From Pteria penguin (Eukaryota > Mollusca > Bivalvia > Pterioida > Pteriidae), in NCBI GenBank assembly GCA_035048485.1, contig CM068589.1, forward strand, positions 1,652,001-1,716,000: a stretch of DNA of 64,000 nucleotides, in the 5' to 3' direction. A program made the translations under genes and the position numbers. The notes under the pieces are model-generated. The model searched no databases, was not told the DNA's origin, and saw only the letters and a list, made by a program, of their open reading frames with translations. Positions 49,798-60,110 of the stretch are shown here, in pieces. The first letter of the stretch is position 1; the number at the start of each line of letters is the position of its first letter.

Positions 49798-49875
49798 TTG
49801 GCGCACTTGCTAGCACTGAACTTTAAATCCTGTGTTCCATGGATCGAGACCAGGCGTTCATCCCTCATTGTTCAT
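49798..49875 (+). other. Weak tRNA-like segment between arrays
   Basis: GCGCACTTGCTAGCACTGAA and GGATCGAGACC loosely resemble the tRNA-derived SINE head at 37370-37480. The match is too weak to call an element. Confidence 0.25.
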
Positions 49876-49917
49876 CGAATCACTTCACAGGGGAGTATAG
49901 ATCTAGAGGGGAGAATT

Positions 49918-51452
49918 AAAGAGAGGAGGATGGTGTCATAGGGGAGGATGGTGTCATAGGGAAGGAGGTTGTCATAGGGGAGGAGGTTGTCATAGGGGAG
50001 GAGGTTGTCATAGGGGAGGAGGTTGTCATAGGGGAGGATGGTGTCATAGGGGAGGAGGTTGTCATAGGGGAGGATGGTGTCATAGGGGAGGAGGTTGTCA
50101 TAGGGGAGGAGGTTGTCATAGGGGAGGAGGTTGTCATAGGGGAGGATGGTGTCATAGGGGAGGAGGTTATCATAGGGGAGGATGGTGTCATAGGGGAGGA
50201 GGTTGTCATAGGGGAGGAGGTTGTCATAGGGGAGGATGGTGTCATAGGGGAGGAGGTTATCATAGGGGAGGAGGTTGTCATAGGGGAGGAGGTTGTCATA
50301 GGGGAGGAGGTTGTCATAGGGGAGGATGGTGTCATAGGGGAGGAGGTTGTCATAGGGGAGGAGGTTGTCATAGGGGAGGATGGTGTCATAGGGGAGGAGG
50401 TTGTCATAGGGGAGGATGGTGTCATAGGGGAGGAGGTTGTCATAGGGGAGGAGGTTGTCATAGGGGAGGAGGTTGTCATAGGGGAGGATGGTGTCATAGG
50501 GGAGGAGGTTGTCATAGGGGAGGAGGTTGTCATAGGGGAGGATGGTGTCATAGGGGAGGAGGTTGTCATAGGGGAGGAGGTTGTCATAGGGGAGGATGGT
50601 GTCATAGGGGAGGATGGTGTCATAGGGGAGGAGGTTGTCATAGGGGAGGAGGTTGTAAAAGGGGAGGAGGTTGTCATAGGGGAGGATGGTGTCATAGGGG
50701 AGGAGGTTGTCATAGGGGAGGATGGTGTCATAGGGGAGAATGGTGTCATAGGGGAGGAGGTTGTCATAGGGGAGGAGGTTGTCATAGGGGAGGAGGTTAT
50801 CATAGGGGAGGAGGTTGTCATAGGGGAGGAGGTTATCATAGGAGAGGAGGTTGTCATAGGGGAGGAGGTTGTCATAGGGGAGAATGGTGTCATAGGGGAG
50901 GAGGTTGTCATAGGGGAGGAGGTTGTCATAGGGGAGGATGGTGTCATAGGGGAGAATGGTGTCATAGGGGAGGAGGTTGTCATAGGGGAGAATGGTGTCA
51001 TAGGGGAGGAGGTTGTCATAGGGGAGGAGGTTGTCATAGGGGAGGATGGTGTCATAGGGGAGGAGGTTGTCATAGGGGAGGATGGTGTCATAGGGGAGGA
51101 GGTTGTCATAGGGGAGGAGGTTGTCATAGGGGAGGAGGTTATCATAGGGGAGGAGGTTGTCATAGGGGAGGAGGTTGTCATAGGGGAGGAGGTTGGCATA
51201 GGGGAGAATGGTGTCATAGGGGAGGAGGTTGTCATAGGGGAGGAGGTTGTCATAGGGGAGGAGGTTGTCATAGGGGAGAATGGTGTCATAGGGGAGGAGG
51301 TTATCATAGGGGAGGAGGTTGTCATAGGGGAGGATGGTGTCATAGGGGAGGAGGTTGTCATAGGGGAGGATGGTGTCATAGGGGAGGAGGTTGTCATAGG
51401 GGAGGAGGTTGTCATAGGGGAGGATGGTGTCATAGGGGAGGAGGTTGTCAAT
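49918..51452. repeat. 18-bp purine-rich tandem array (~85 copies)
   Basis: GTCATAGGGGAGGAGGTT and GTCATAGGGGAGGATGGT units alternate irregularly. Rare variants are TATCATAGGG, GGAGAATGG and TGTAAAAGG. The + strand is almost free of C. The minus frames (PYDNLL/PYDTIL and SSPMTT/SSPMTP) are open because 18 is a multiple of three. Decayed copies continue to about 51580 (GAGGATGGTGTCAAAGAG, GAGGGTGTCAATG). Confidence 0.97.
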
Positions 51453-52100
51453 GGAGTGAATGGTACATGTACTTGCACATGATGATGGTGCTAGAGGAAA
51501 AGTTGTCATTGCAGTGTAGAGGATGGTGTCAAAGAGTATAACGGGGATGTGAAAGGAGAGGGTGTCAATGTGGATGACTGCGTGGTAGACAGTGAGTAAG
51601 AAAGAGAAACTAACATTGAAAATGAACAATCAGAAGAAAATAAAAGTGGACAAAATTTAAGACAAATTATTCTAGAATATGAAAATGAAAGTGAAAATTT
51701 GTAATTTTATGAAATTAAATGTAGATCTCTTATTTTGTTGTTGATAAAAAGACCAGATGTCAAAATACCTTTTCTTTCCAAATCATAAAATGACAAAAAA
51801 TTATTCGGTCTGATAAAAGCTTGTTCGGTCTGATAGAATTCACACAGTTATCGGACCGAATGTCTGACACTTGCTGAAAGTTATCAAGAAGTCTATATAT
51901 AAATTAGAAAATGGTCTTTGTCCAATATGGTCGCAATGCAAATAAGCTAAACGGCAAACTTTCTCCATATGGTTATCTTCAGGTATGGCCATGCAGTTTT
52001 GTTGACTATGACTTCTTTTCATGACTATGTCTTAAAATATTTACATGAGAAATTATCTGGCTAAATTTGACAGCAGCCATTTTGGAGGAGAGATGGTGTC
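51453..52100. other. Decayed array edge and unique sequence
   Basis: The first about 130 bp are diverged 18-bp units. The rest is AT-rich. TTCGGTCTGATA occurs twice near 51810-51835 and inverted as TATCGGACCGAA near 51849. Confidence 0.5.
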
Positions 52101-52107
52101 AGAGGAG

Positions 52108-52190
52108 AGATGGTGTAGTGGATATAAGGTGCTGGACTTGTAATTTGAGCGCCTCACTAGTTATGGGTTCAATATCCAGATTATGTTTGT
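52108..52190 (+). mobile_element. tRNA-like SINE head
   Basis: TGGTGTAGTGGATATAAGGT resembles box A and the D arm. GCTGGACTTGTAATTTGAGC resembles the anticodon arm, and TATGGGTTCAATATCCA the T arm with box B. It is followed by unique sequence with no clear SINE body, so it is a tRNA pseudogene or truncated SINE, not a functional tRNA. Confidence 0.55.
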
Positions 52191-52255
52191 ATCAATTCTA
52201 ATTTCTTATCCAAAATACCATTCCTGCTTTCTTTCCGGCATGGGAAAAGTATTGG

Positions 52256-55200
52256 CCTGCGCGGGGGAGTGTAATAGCCTGCAGGGGGAGAGTAATGGCC
52301 TGCAAGGGGAGTGTAACGGCCTGCAGGGGGAGTGTAATGGCCTGCAGGGATAGTGCAATGGCCTGCAGGGGGAGTGGCCTAGAGGGGGAGTGTAATGGCC
52401 TACAAGGGGAGTGTAATGGCCTGCAGGGGGAGAGTAATGGCCTGCAGGGGAAGTGTAATGGCCTTCAGGGGGAGTGTAATGGCCTGCAGGGGGAGTGTAA
52501 TGGCCTGCCGGGGGAGAATAATGGCCTGCAGGGGGAGTGTAATGGCCCGCAGGGGGAGAGTAATAGCCTGCAGGGGGAGTGTAATGGCCTGCAGGGGGAG
52601 AGTAATGGCCTGCAGGGGGAGTGTAATGGCCTGCAGGGGGTGTAAGGGCCTGCAGGGGGAGTGTAATAGCCTGCAGGGGGAGAGTAATGGCCTGCAAGGG
52701 GAGTGTAATGGCCTGCAGGGGGAGTGTAATGGCCTGCAGGGGGAGTGTAATGGCCTGCAGGGGGAGTGGCCTAGAGGGGGAGTGTAATGGCCTACAATGG
52801 GAGTGTAATGGCCTGCAGGGGGAGAGTAATGGCCTGCAGGGGAAGTGTAATGGCCTTCAGGGGGAGTGTAATGGCCTGCAGGGGGAGTGTAATGGCCTGC
52901 CGGGGGAGAATAATGGCCTGCATGGGGAGTGTAATGGCCCACAGGGGGAGAGTAATAGCCTGCAGGGGGAGTGTAATGGCCTGCAGGGGGAGAGTAATGG
53001 CCTGCAGGGGGAGTGTTATGGCCTGCAGGGGGTGTAATGGCCTGCAGGGGGAGTGTAATGGCCTGCAGGGATAGAATAATGGCCTGCAGGGGGAGAGTAA
53101 TGGCCTGCAGGGGGAGTGGCCTAGAGGGGGAGAGTAATGGCCTGCAGGGGAAGAGTAATGGCCTGCAGGGGGGAGAGTAATGGCCTGCAGGGGGAGTGTA
53201 ATGGCCTGCAGGGGGAGAGTAATGGCCTGCAGGGGAGAATAATTGCCTGCAGGGGGAGAATATTGGCCTGCAGGGGGAGAGTAATGGCCTGCCGGGGGAG
53301 TGTAATGGCCTGCAGGGGGAGTGTAATGGCCTGCAGGGGGATAGTAATGGCCTGCAGGGGGAGTGTAATGGCCTGCAGGGGGAGTGGCCTAGAGGGGGAG
53401 TATAATGGCCTACAGGGGGAGTGTAATGGCCTGCAGGGGGAGAGTAATGGCCTGCAGGGGAAGTGCAATGGCCTGCAGGGGGAGTGTAATGGCCTGCAGG
53501 GGGAGAATAATGGCCTGCAGGGGGAGTGTAATGGCCTGCAGGGGGAGTGTAATGGCCTGCAGGGGAGAGTAATGGCCTGCAGAGGGGGGTGTAATGGCCT
53601 GCAGGGGGAGTGTAATGGCCTGCAGGGGGAGAGTAATGGCCTGCAGGGAAAGTGTAATGGCCTAGAGGGGGACTGTAATGGCCTGCAGGGGGACTGTAAT
53701 GGGCTGCAGGCATAGAGTAATGGCCTGCAGGCATAGAGTAATGGCCTGCAGGGGGAGTGGCCTAGAGGGGGAGAGTAATGGCCTTCAGGGGGAGAGTAAT
53801 GGCCTGCAGGGATAGTGTAATGGCCTGCAGGGGGAGTGTAATGGCCTGCAGGGGAGTGTAATGGCCTGCAGGGATAGTGTAATGGCCTGCAGGGGGAGTG
53901 TAATGGCCTGCAGGGGGAGAGTAATGGCCTGCGGGGGTAGAATAATGGCCTGCAACGGGAGAATAATGGCCTGCAGGGGGAGAGTAATGGCCTGCCGGGG
54001 GAGAGTAATGGCCTGCAAGGGGAGTGTAATGGCCTGCAGGGGGAGTGTAATGGCCTGCAGGGGGAGTGGCCTGCAGGGGGAGTATAATGGCCTACAGGGG
54101 GAGTGTAATGGCCTGCAGGGGGAGAGTAATGGCCTGCAGGGGAAGTGCAATGGCCTGCAGGGGGAGTGTAATGGCCTGCAGGGGGAGTGTAATGGCCTGC
54201 AGGGGAGAGTAATGGCCTGCAGGGGGAGTGTAATGGCCTGCAGGGGGAGTGGCCTAGAGGGGGAGTGTAATGGCCTGCAGGGGGAGTGTAATGGCCTGCA
54301 GGGGGAGAGTAATGGCCTGCAGGGGAAGTGTAATGGCCTAGAGGGGGAGTGTAATGGCCTGCAGGGGGAGTGTAATGGCCTGCAGGCATAGAGTAATGGC
54401 CTGCAGGCATAGAGTAATGGCCTGCAGTGGGAGTGGCCTAGAGGGGGAGAGTAATGGCCTTCAGGGGGAGAGTAATGGCCTGCAGGGGGAGAGTAATGGC
54501 CTGCAGGGATAGTGTAATGGCCTGCTGGGGGAGTGTAATGGCCTGGAGTGGGAGTGTATTGACCTGCCGGCGGAGAGTAATGGCCTGCACGGGGAGTGTA
54601 ATGGCCTGCAGGGGGAGTGTAATGGCCTGCAGGGGGAGTGGCTTAGAGGGGAGTGTAATGGCCTACAGGGGGAATGTAATGGCCTGCAGGGGGAGAGTAA
54701 TGGCCTGTATGGGAAGTGTAATGGCCTGCAGGGGAGTGTAATGGCCTGCAGGGGGAGAGCAATGGCCTGCAGGGGGAGTGTAATGGCCTGCAGGGGGAGT
54801 GTAATGGCCTGCAGGGGGAGTGGCTTAGAGGGGAGTGTAATGGCCTACAGGGGGAATGTAATGGCCTGCAGGGGGAGAGTAATGGCCTGTATGGGAAGTG
54901 TAATGGCCTGCAGGGGAGTGTAATGGCCTGCAGGGGGAGAGCAATGGCCTGCAGGGGGAGTGTAATGGCCTGCAGTGGGAGTGTAATGGCCTGCAAGGTG
55001 AGTGTAATGGCCTGCAGGGGAGAGTAATGGCCTGCAGGGGGAGTGTAATGGCCTGCAGGGGGAGTGGCCTAGAGGGGGAGTGTAATGGCCTACAGGGGGA
55101 GAGTAATGGCCTGCAGGGGAAGAGTAATGGCCTGCAGGGGAAGTGTAATGGCCTGCAGGGGGAGTGTAATGACCTGCAGGGGGAGTATAATGGCCTGCAG

Positions 55201-55296
55201 GGGGAGAGTAATGGCCTGCCGGGGGAGAATAATAGCCTGCAGGGGGAGTGTAATGGCCTGCAGGGGGAGAGTAATGGCCTGCAGGGGGAGTGCCTC
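52256..55296. repeat. 21-bp tandem array (~145 copies) with higher-order blocks
   Basis: GGCCTGCAGGGGGAGTGTAA plus T is the 21-bp unit, with a PstI-type CTGCAG in most copies. Variants are GAGAGTAAT, GGAAGTG, GCCGGGGGAGAA and the shortened GGGGGAGTGGCCTAGAGG. The shortened variant marks higher-order blocks: the segment from about 52380 recurs from 52772 (392 bp apart) with nearly all variants in order, and GCTTAGAGGGGAGTG at 54641 recurs at 54823 (182 bp apart). All long ORFs on both strands here are repeat. Confidence 0.97.
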
Positions 55297-55486
55297 TGAT
55301 GGTGTAACAGAGGTTTCCCGGTGTGGTGACATCTGTTATTAAAGCCGTAGGAAATTCGAACTATCCAGTCTACATAATAAACACAATCCTCCAACATACA
55401 TGCATTATACACTTCATTTAAAAGAGGAGGGTGAGGAACAAATAGGAGCTTCATTCTTCTCCCTGAAAAAAGAAACACACACATGG
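55297..55486. other. Short unique stretch
   Basis: On the minus strand a plausible acceptor (GTGTTTCTTTTTTCAG) precedes an open frame that runs into the 21-bp array. No donor or family match supports an exon. Confidence 0.35.
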
Positions 55487-56273
55487 GCTATGAATAGTGA
55501 TGCAGAATCGGACAATTCTCACAATCGATGATCGGACAATAATCGGAAACCATAACCGATCGATGATCGATTATAATCGGACGAATAAGAAAACATTTTG
55601 CAAAGGGATATTTTATCATTTGAAAATGTTATCATGTATGTAGAATTTTTTTATTTGAAAAATACAATAAACAAGAATATTTAAACAATAAAATATATCT
55701 CGATAAGAAGATAACAGGTGTCTTTACCAAAGACCAAACAAGAATAACTAGCAATTCCTTTATTCTATGGAAAAATTAAGAGGGGACAAACTATTTTAAA
55801 AAGCATCATACATTCATTCTGATGATACTTTGAAAATTACAAATGTCATGAAATTGATGAATAAGTTTGTTATTATTTTTTTTTCAATCAGAGGAAATTC
55901 TGCAGGTGGCAAGATAAACGATTTTTTTTAACAATGAAATTTATACAAGATAAGAGAATCAAACAAAAGTACTATATGTTCACACGTTTTTATCCTGATT
56001 CATTCAAATTTATATGTAAAAAACAATAATAATTGACATTTAAGTTCCATTTCATGGGCATTTCAGTAATAAGATGGGGCATCTGGTCAATTGGGTCATT
56101 TCGGTAGATAGTTACACTACATTTTACGAGTCAATTTGGGTGATAAAACTTCTTCTTCTTTTTTTGTCGGCGATTTTTCGATTTTTGAAAATAGAATCGA
56201 AAATCGAAATCGGCGCACTTTCAGCGATCGACATTCGATTATCGGCGATAATCGTTTCATCACTAGCTATGAA
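55487..56273. mobile_element. hAT-like non-autonomous element (771 bp) with 8-bp TSD
   Basis: Element 55495-56265 begins TAGTGATGCAGAATCG and ends with the complement of TAGTGATGAAACGATTATCG. It is bordered on both sides by the perfect 8-bp direct repeat GCTATGAA (55487-55494 and 56266-56273). An 8-bp duplication plus a TAGTGATG-type end is characteristic of the hAT superfamily. Subterminal ATCGATGATCG / AATCGAAAATCG clusters are present. The interior is AT-rich with no transposase. Confidence 0.85.
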
Positions 56274-56284
56274 GCATTCATAAG

Positions 56285-58650
56285 GGGAACGGCCTGGTGA
56301 TAATACTCTGTAATGAACGGCCTGGTGATACTCTGTAATGAACGGCCTGGTGATAATACTCTGTAATGAACGGCCTGGTAATAATACTCTGTAATGAACG
56401 GCCTGATGATAATACTCTGCAATGAACGGCCTGGTAATAATACTCTGTAATGAACGGCCTGGTAATAATACTCTGTAATGAACGGCCTGGTGATACTCTG
56501 TAATGAACGGCCTGGTGATAATACTCTGTAATGAACGGCCTGGTGATAATACTCTGTAATGAACGGCTAGGTGATAATACTCTGTAATGAACGGCCTGGT
56601 GATACTCTGTAATGAACGGCCTGGTGATAATACTCTGTAATGAACGGCCTGGTGATAATACTCTGTAATGAACGGCCTGGTGATAATACTCTGTAATGAA
56701 CGGCCTGGTGATAATACTCTGTAATGAACGGCCTGATGATAATACTCTGTAATGAACGGCCTGGTGATAATACTCTGTAATGAACGGCCTGGTGATAATA
56801 CTCTGTAATGAACGGCCTGGTGATAATACTCTGTAATGAACGGCCTGATGATAATACTCTGTAATGAACGGCCTGGTGATAATACTCTGTAATGAACGGC
56901 CTGGTGATAATACTCTGTAATGAACGGCCTGGTGATAATACTCTGTAATGAACGGCCTGGTGATAATACTCTGTAATGAACGGCCTGGTGATAATACTCT
57001 GTAATGAACGGCCTGGTGATAATACTCTGTAATGAAAGGCCTGGTGATAATACTCTGTAATGAACTGCCTGGTGATAATACTCTGTAATGAACGGCCTGG
57101 TGATAATACTCTGTAATGAACGGCCTGGTAATAATACTCTGTAATGAACGGCCTGGTGATAATACTCTGTAATGAACGGCCTGGTAATAATACTCTGTAA
57201 TGAACGGCCTGGTGACACTCTGTAATGAACGGTCTGGTGATAATACTCTGTAATGAACGGCCTGGTGATGATACTCTGTAATGAACGGCCTGGTGATACT
57301 CTGTAATGAACGGCCTGGTGATAATACTCTGTAATGAACGGCCTGATGATAATACTCTGTAATGAACGGCCTTGTGATAATACTCTGTAATGAACGGCCT
57401 GGTGATAATACTCTGTAATGAACGGCCTGGTGATAATACTCTGTAATGAACGGCCTTGTGATAATACTCTGTAATGAACGGCCTGGTGATAATACTCTGT
57501 AATGAACGGCCTGGTGATAATACTCTGTAATGAACGGCCTGGTAATAATACTCTGTAATGAACGGCCTGGTAATAATACTCTGTAATGAACGGCCTGGTG
57601 ACACTCTGTAATGAACGGTCTGGTGATAATACTCTGTAATGAACGGCCTGGTGATGATACTCTGTAATGAACGGCCTGGTGATACTCTGTAATGAACGGC
57701 CTGGTGATAATACTCTGTAATGAACGGCCTGATGATAATACTCTGTAATGAACGGCCTTGTGATAATACTCTGTAATGAACGGCCTGGTGATAATACTCT
57801 GTAATGAACGGCCTGGTGATAATACTCTGTAATGAACGGCCTGGTAATAATACTCTGTAATGAACGGCCTGGTGATACTCTGTAATGAACGGCCTGATGA
57901 TAATACTCTGTAATGAACGGCCTGGTAATAATACTCTGTAATGAACGGCCTGGTGATAATACTCTGTAATGAACGGCCTGGTGATAATACTCTGTAATGA
58001 ACGGCCTGGTGATACTCTGTAATGAACGGCCTGGTGATAATACTCTGTAATGAACGGCCTGATGATAATACTCTGTAATGAACGGCCTGATGATACTCTG
58101 TAATGAACGGCCTGGTGATACTCTGTAATGAACGGCCTGGTGATAATACTCTGTAATGAACGGCCTGGTGATAATACTCTGTAATGAACAGCCTGGTGAT
58201 ACTCTGTAATGAACGGCCTGGTGATAATACTTTGTAATGAACGGCCTGGTGATAATACTCTGTAATGAACGGCCTGGTGATAATACTCTGTAATGAACGG
58301 CCTGATGATAATACTCTGTAATGAACGGCCTGGTAATAATACTCTGTAATGAACGGCCTGGTGATAATACTCTGTAATGAACGGCCTAGTGATAATACTC
58401 TGTAATGAACGGCCTGGTGATAATACTCTGTAATGAACGGCCTGGTGATAATACTCTGTAATGAACGGCCTGGTGATAATACTCTGTAATGAACGGCCTT
58501 GTGATAATACTCTGTAATGAACTGCCTGGTGATAATACTCTGTAATGAACGGCCTGATGATAATACACTGTAATGAACGGCCTGGTGATAATACTCTGTA
58601 ATGAACGGCCTGGTGATAATACTCTGTAATTAACGGCCTGGTGATAATTC
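56285..58650. repeat. 28/22-bp tandem array (~85 copies)
   Basis: CTCTGTAATGAACGGCCTGG plus TGATAATA is the 28-bp unit. A 22-bp form lacking ATAATA occurs at intervals (e.g. CCTGGTGATACTCTG). A run beginning GGTGACACTCTGTAATGAAC, then GGTCTGG and GATGATACTC, occurs at 57211 and 57597 (386 bp apart), showing block duplication. Minus-strand frames (SPGRSLQSIITRPFITEYYH) are repeat. Confidence 0.97.
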
Positions 58651-58723
58651 TGTACCGGACGATTGGTTTTTGAACTCCCCGATACTATGTAGATCAATAT
58701 AGCCAACTCATCTAGTAGTGTCC

Positions 58724-58783
58724 TGCCGGGTGTCCTGTCAGGTGTCTTGTCGAGTGTCCTGTCGGGTGTCCTGCCGGGTGTCA
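58724..58783. repeat. 12-bp tandem repeat (~5 copies)
   Basis: GTGTCCTGTCGG-type units (GTGTCCTGCCGG, GTGTCCTGTCAG, GTGTCTTGTCGA) in tandem. Confidence 0.92.
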
Positions 58784-59631
58784 GAACAAGAGGAAGTAAG
58801 TAGAAGAGGTAGTACTAATACAATTACCAATAGAGCTTCTATAGAGAAAAAGAAATGAAAAGCAAACAGCAAACTTACCCCTGGCTCCTGTCTAAGCAGT
58901 AAAGCACACGCTCGCAGCATCACAATTTCTTCTCCATACTCGTTTCTTTTCATAGAACCAGCTCCTTACACTAGTTTGATATTCGAAGTTCTTTTAACAG
59001 TCAAACTGTTGAAGAGAAGAACTCTATTTGGTCCATGATAAATGATAGTCAGGGACTACAAGAATCTTGAAAATCACACATATTCCACCTTTCCACTTCA
59101 AAATGCAACGGATATGTGACCGGAATCAGTAGATTCAGCATCGGGAACGGTAAATCTGGATACGTTTTTCCGGAATTAGCTTTCAGATTCTTCAAAAGCT
59201 TTACCATGCAAAAAGGTTCGTTTTGAAATTGAAATAGTATTGTTACGCTTATGGGGCAGAGACGCCGAAGGGGAATATGTGAAATGCATATCTACAAACT
59301 TATTTTTATTTTCCCCTTGTCGTTTTAGATAGAAATAAAAATGAAGGTTTTTGTTTTGTTTGGTTTGGTTTTGTTTTTGTTTTTTGTTTTCTTTTGTTTT
59401 GGTTTTTTTTTTCTAATGTCGTTGCATACATGTATATACACTGTAAAAACATGATTTCAGTACAGTGCGTGTAAAATTAATTCACACAATTCATGAATAT
59501 GCATTATTTGAAGATCACGTGCTCAGGAATAAAATGCGAAGAATTTCTCCATTTGAAATCATCGCAATTTCCAGGTGGATCTACACGGACTTGCTGACAG
59601 CGGACGTTTGCCTTTAAATTTACCTTCTAGG
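58784..59631. other. Unique region with a possible minus-strand exon
   Basis: On the minus strand, 58953 to 58879 reads an open 25-codon segment (MKRNEYGEEIVMLRAC...) ending at a consensus donor GTAAGT (complement at 58873-58878). No partner exon or family match was found. The T/G-rich (TTTTG)n stretch at about 59350-59410 is low complexity. Confidence 0.3.
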
Positions 59632-59941
59632 TTACAGGTAGATTAGATGGATTGATTGATTGATTTTTGTTTTACGTCACACCACGAATATTTCACGTAT
59701 ATGGTGACGGCATCTGCCTGATGCGGGGCATACAAATTTTAACCTTTGCAACGGACCCACTCGAAGCAGTGAAGGATCTTTAACGTGCCATGCATACCAC
59801 GACATGGGGCCTCGGTTTTTACTGTCTCATCCGAAAGACAGGACACCGGCATGACCAGAGCGGGACTCGAACCCCGGCCTCACGATCAGGAGTCCAGCGC
59901 GATACCACTAGGCCACGCCGGCTTTACAGGTAGATTAGATG
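59632..59941 (-). mobile_element. Full-length tRNA-derived SINE with 18-bp target-site duplication
   Basis: The element spans 59650-59923 on the minus strand. It is flanked by the perfect direct repeat TTACAGGTAGATTAGATG (59632-59649 and 59924-59941). Read on the minus strand, the head is tRNA-like: GCCGGCGTGGCCTAGTGGTA carries box A, GCGCTGGACTCCTGATCG the anticodon arm and GGGGTTCGAGTCCCG box B. A conserved body follows (AAGATCCTTCACTGCTTCGA; GGGTCCGTTGCAAAGG), with tail GTGTGACGTAAAAC and (ATCA)n. The long perfect TSD means LINE-mediated and fairly recent insertion. The family resembles the V-SINE-type elements widespread in molluscs (from memory). Confidence 0.93.
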
Positions 59942-60036
59942 CAAAAAAGACATGCGGCGTCTCCATATAATGGTACTAAGTTCATTTTAAAAATAACTTC
60001 TTTCATCACCGAATTCATCATTCGTCATTATACAGT

Positions 60037-60054
60037 TACGTCATCATGACGTCA
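60037..60054 (+). promoter_or_regulatory. Paired CRE-like sites upstream of the secreted-protein gene
   Basis: TTACGTCA (60037-60044) and the perfect CRE palindrome TGACGTCA (60047-60054) lie 57-74 bp upstream of the ATG at 60111. Such sites bind CREB/ATF factors in animals. Function here is inferred from position only. Confidence 0.35.
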
Positions 60055-60110
60055 CTGTTACTTAAAACGGAATGTCCTTCTCCAACAGACGTTAAAGATG
60101 CATCTCCACG

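Noticed and set aside
46293..51629. Long repetitive ORFs (proline/glycine-rich, DLTKYSL, PYDNLL and SSPMTT types)
   Set aside because: They are translations of the 33-, 36- and 18-bp arrays, open in several frames only because the unit lengths are multiples of three.
52108..52190. Functional tRNA gene
   Set aside because: The T arm and box B are imperfect and no matching acceptor stem was found.
55300..55484. Minus-strand exon with a good acceptor at about 55462
   Set aside because: The open frame runs into the 21-bp array, no donor is convincing, and it does not join in frame to the candidate exon at 58.9 kb.
52206..57604. Long ORFs of PAGHYSPP, MACRGS and SPGRSLQSI types
   Set aside because: They translate the 21-bp and 28-bp arrays and include both strands and several frames. 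This is the pattern of repeats, not collagen-like or mucin-like genes.
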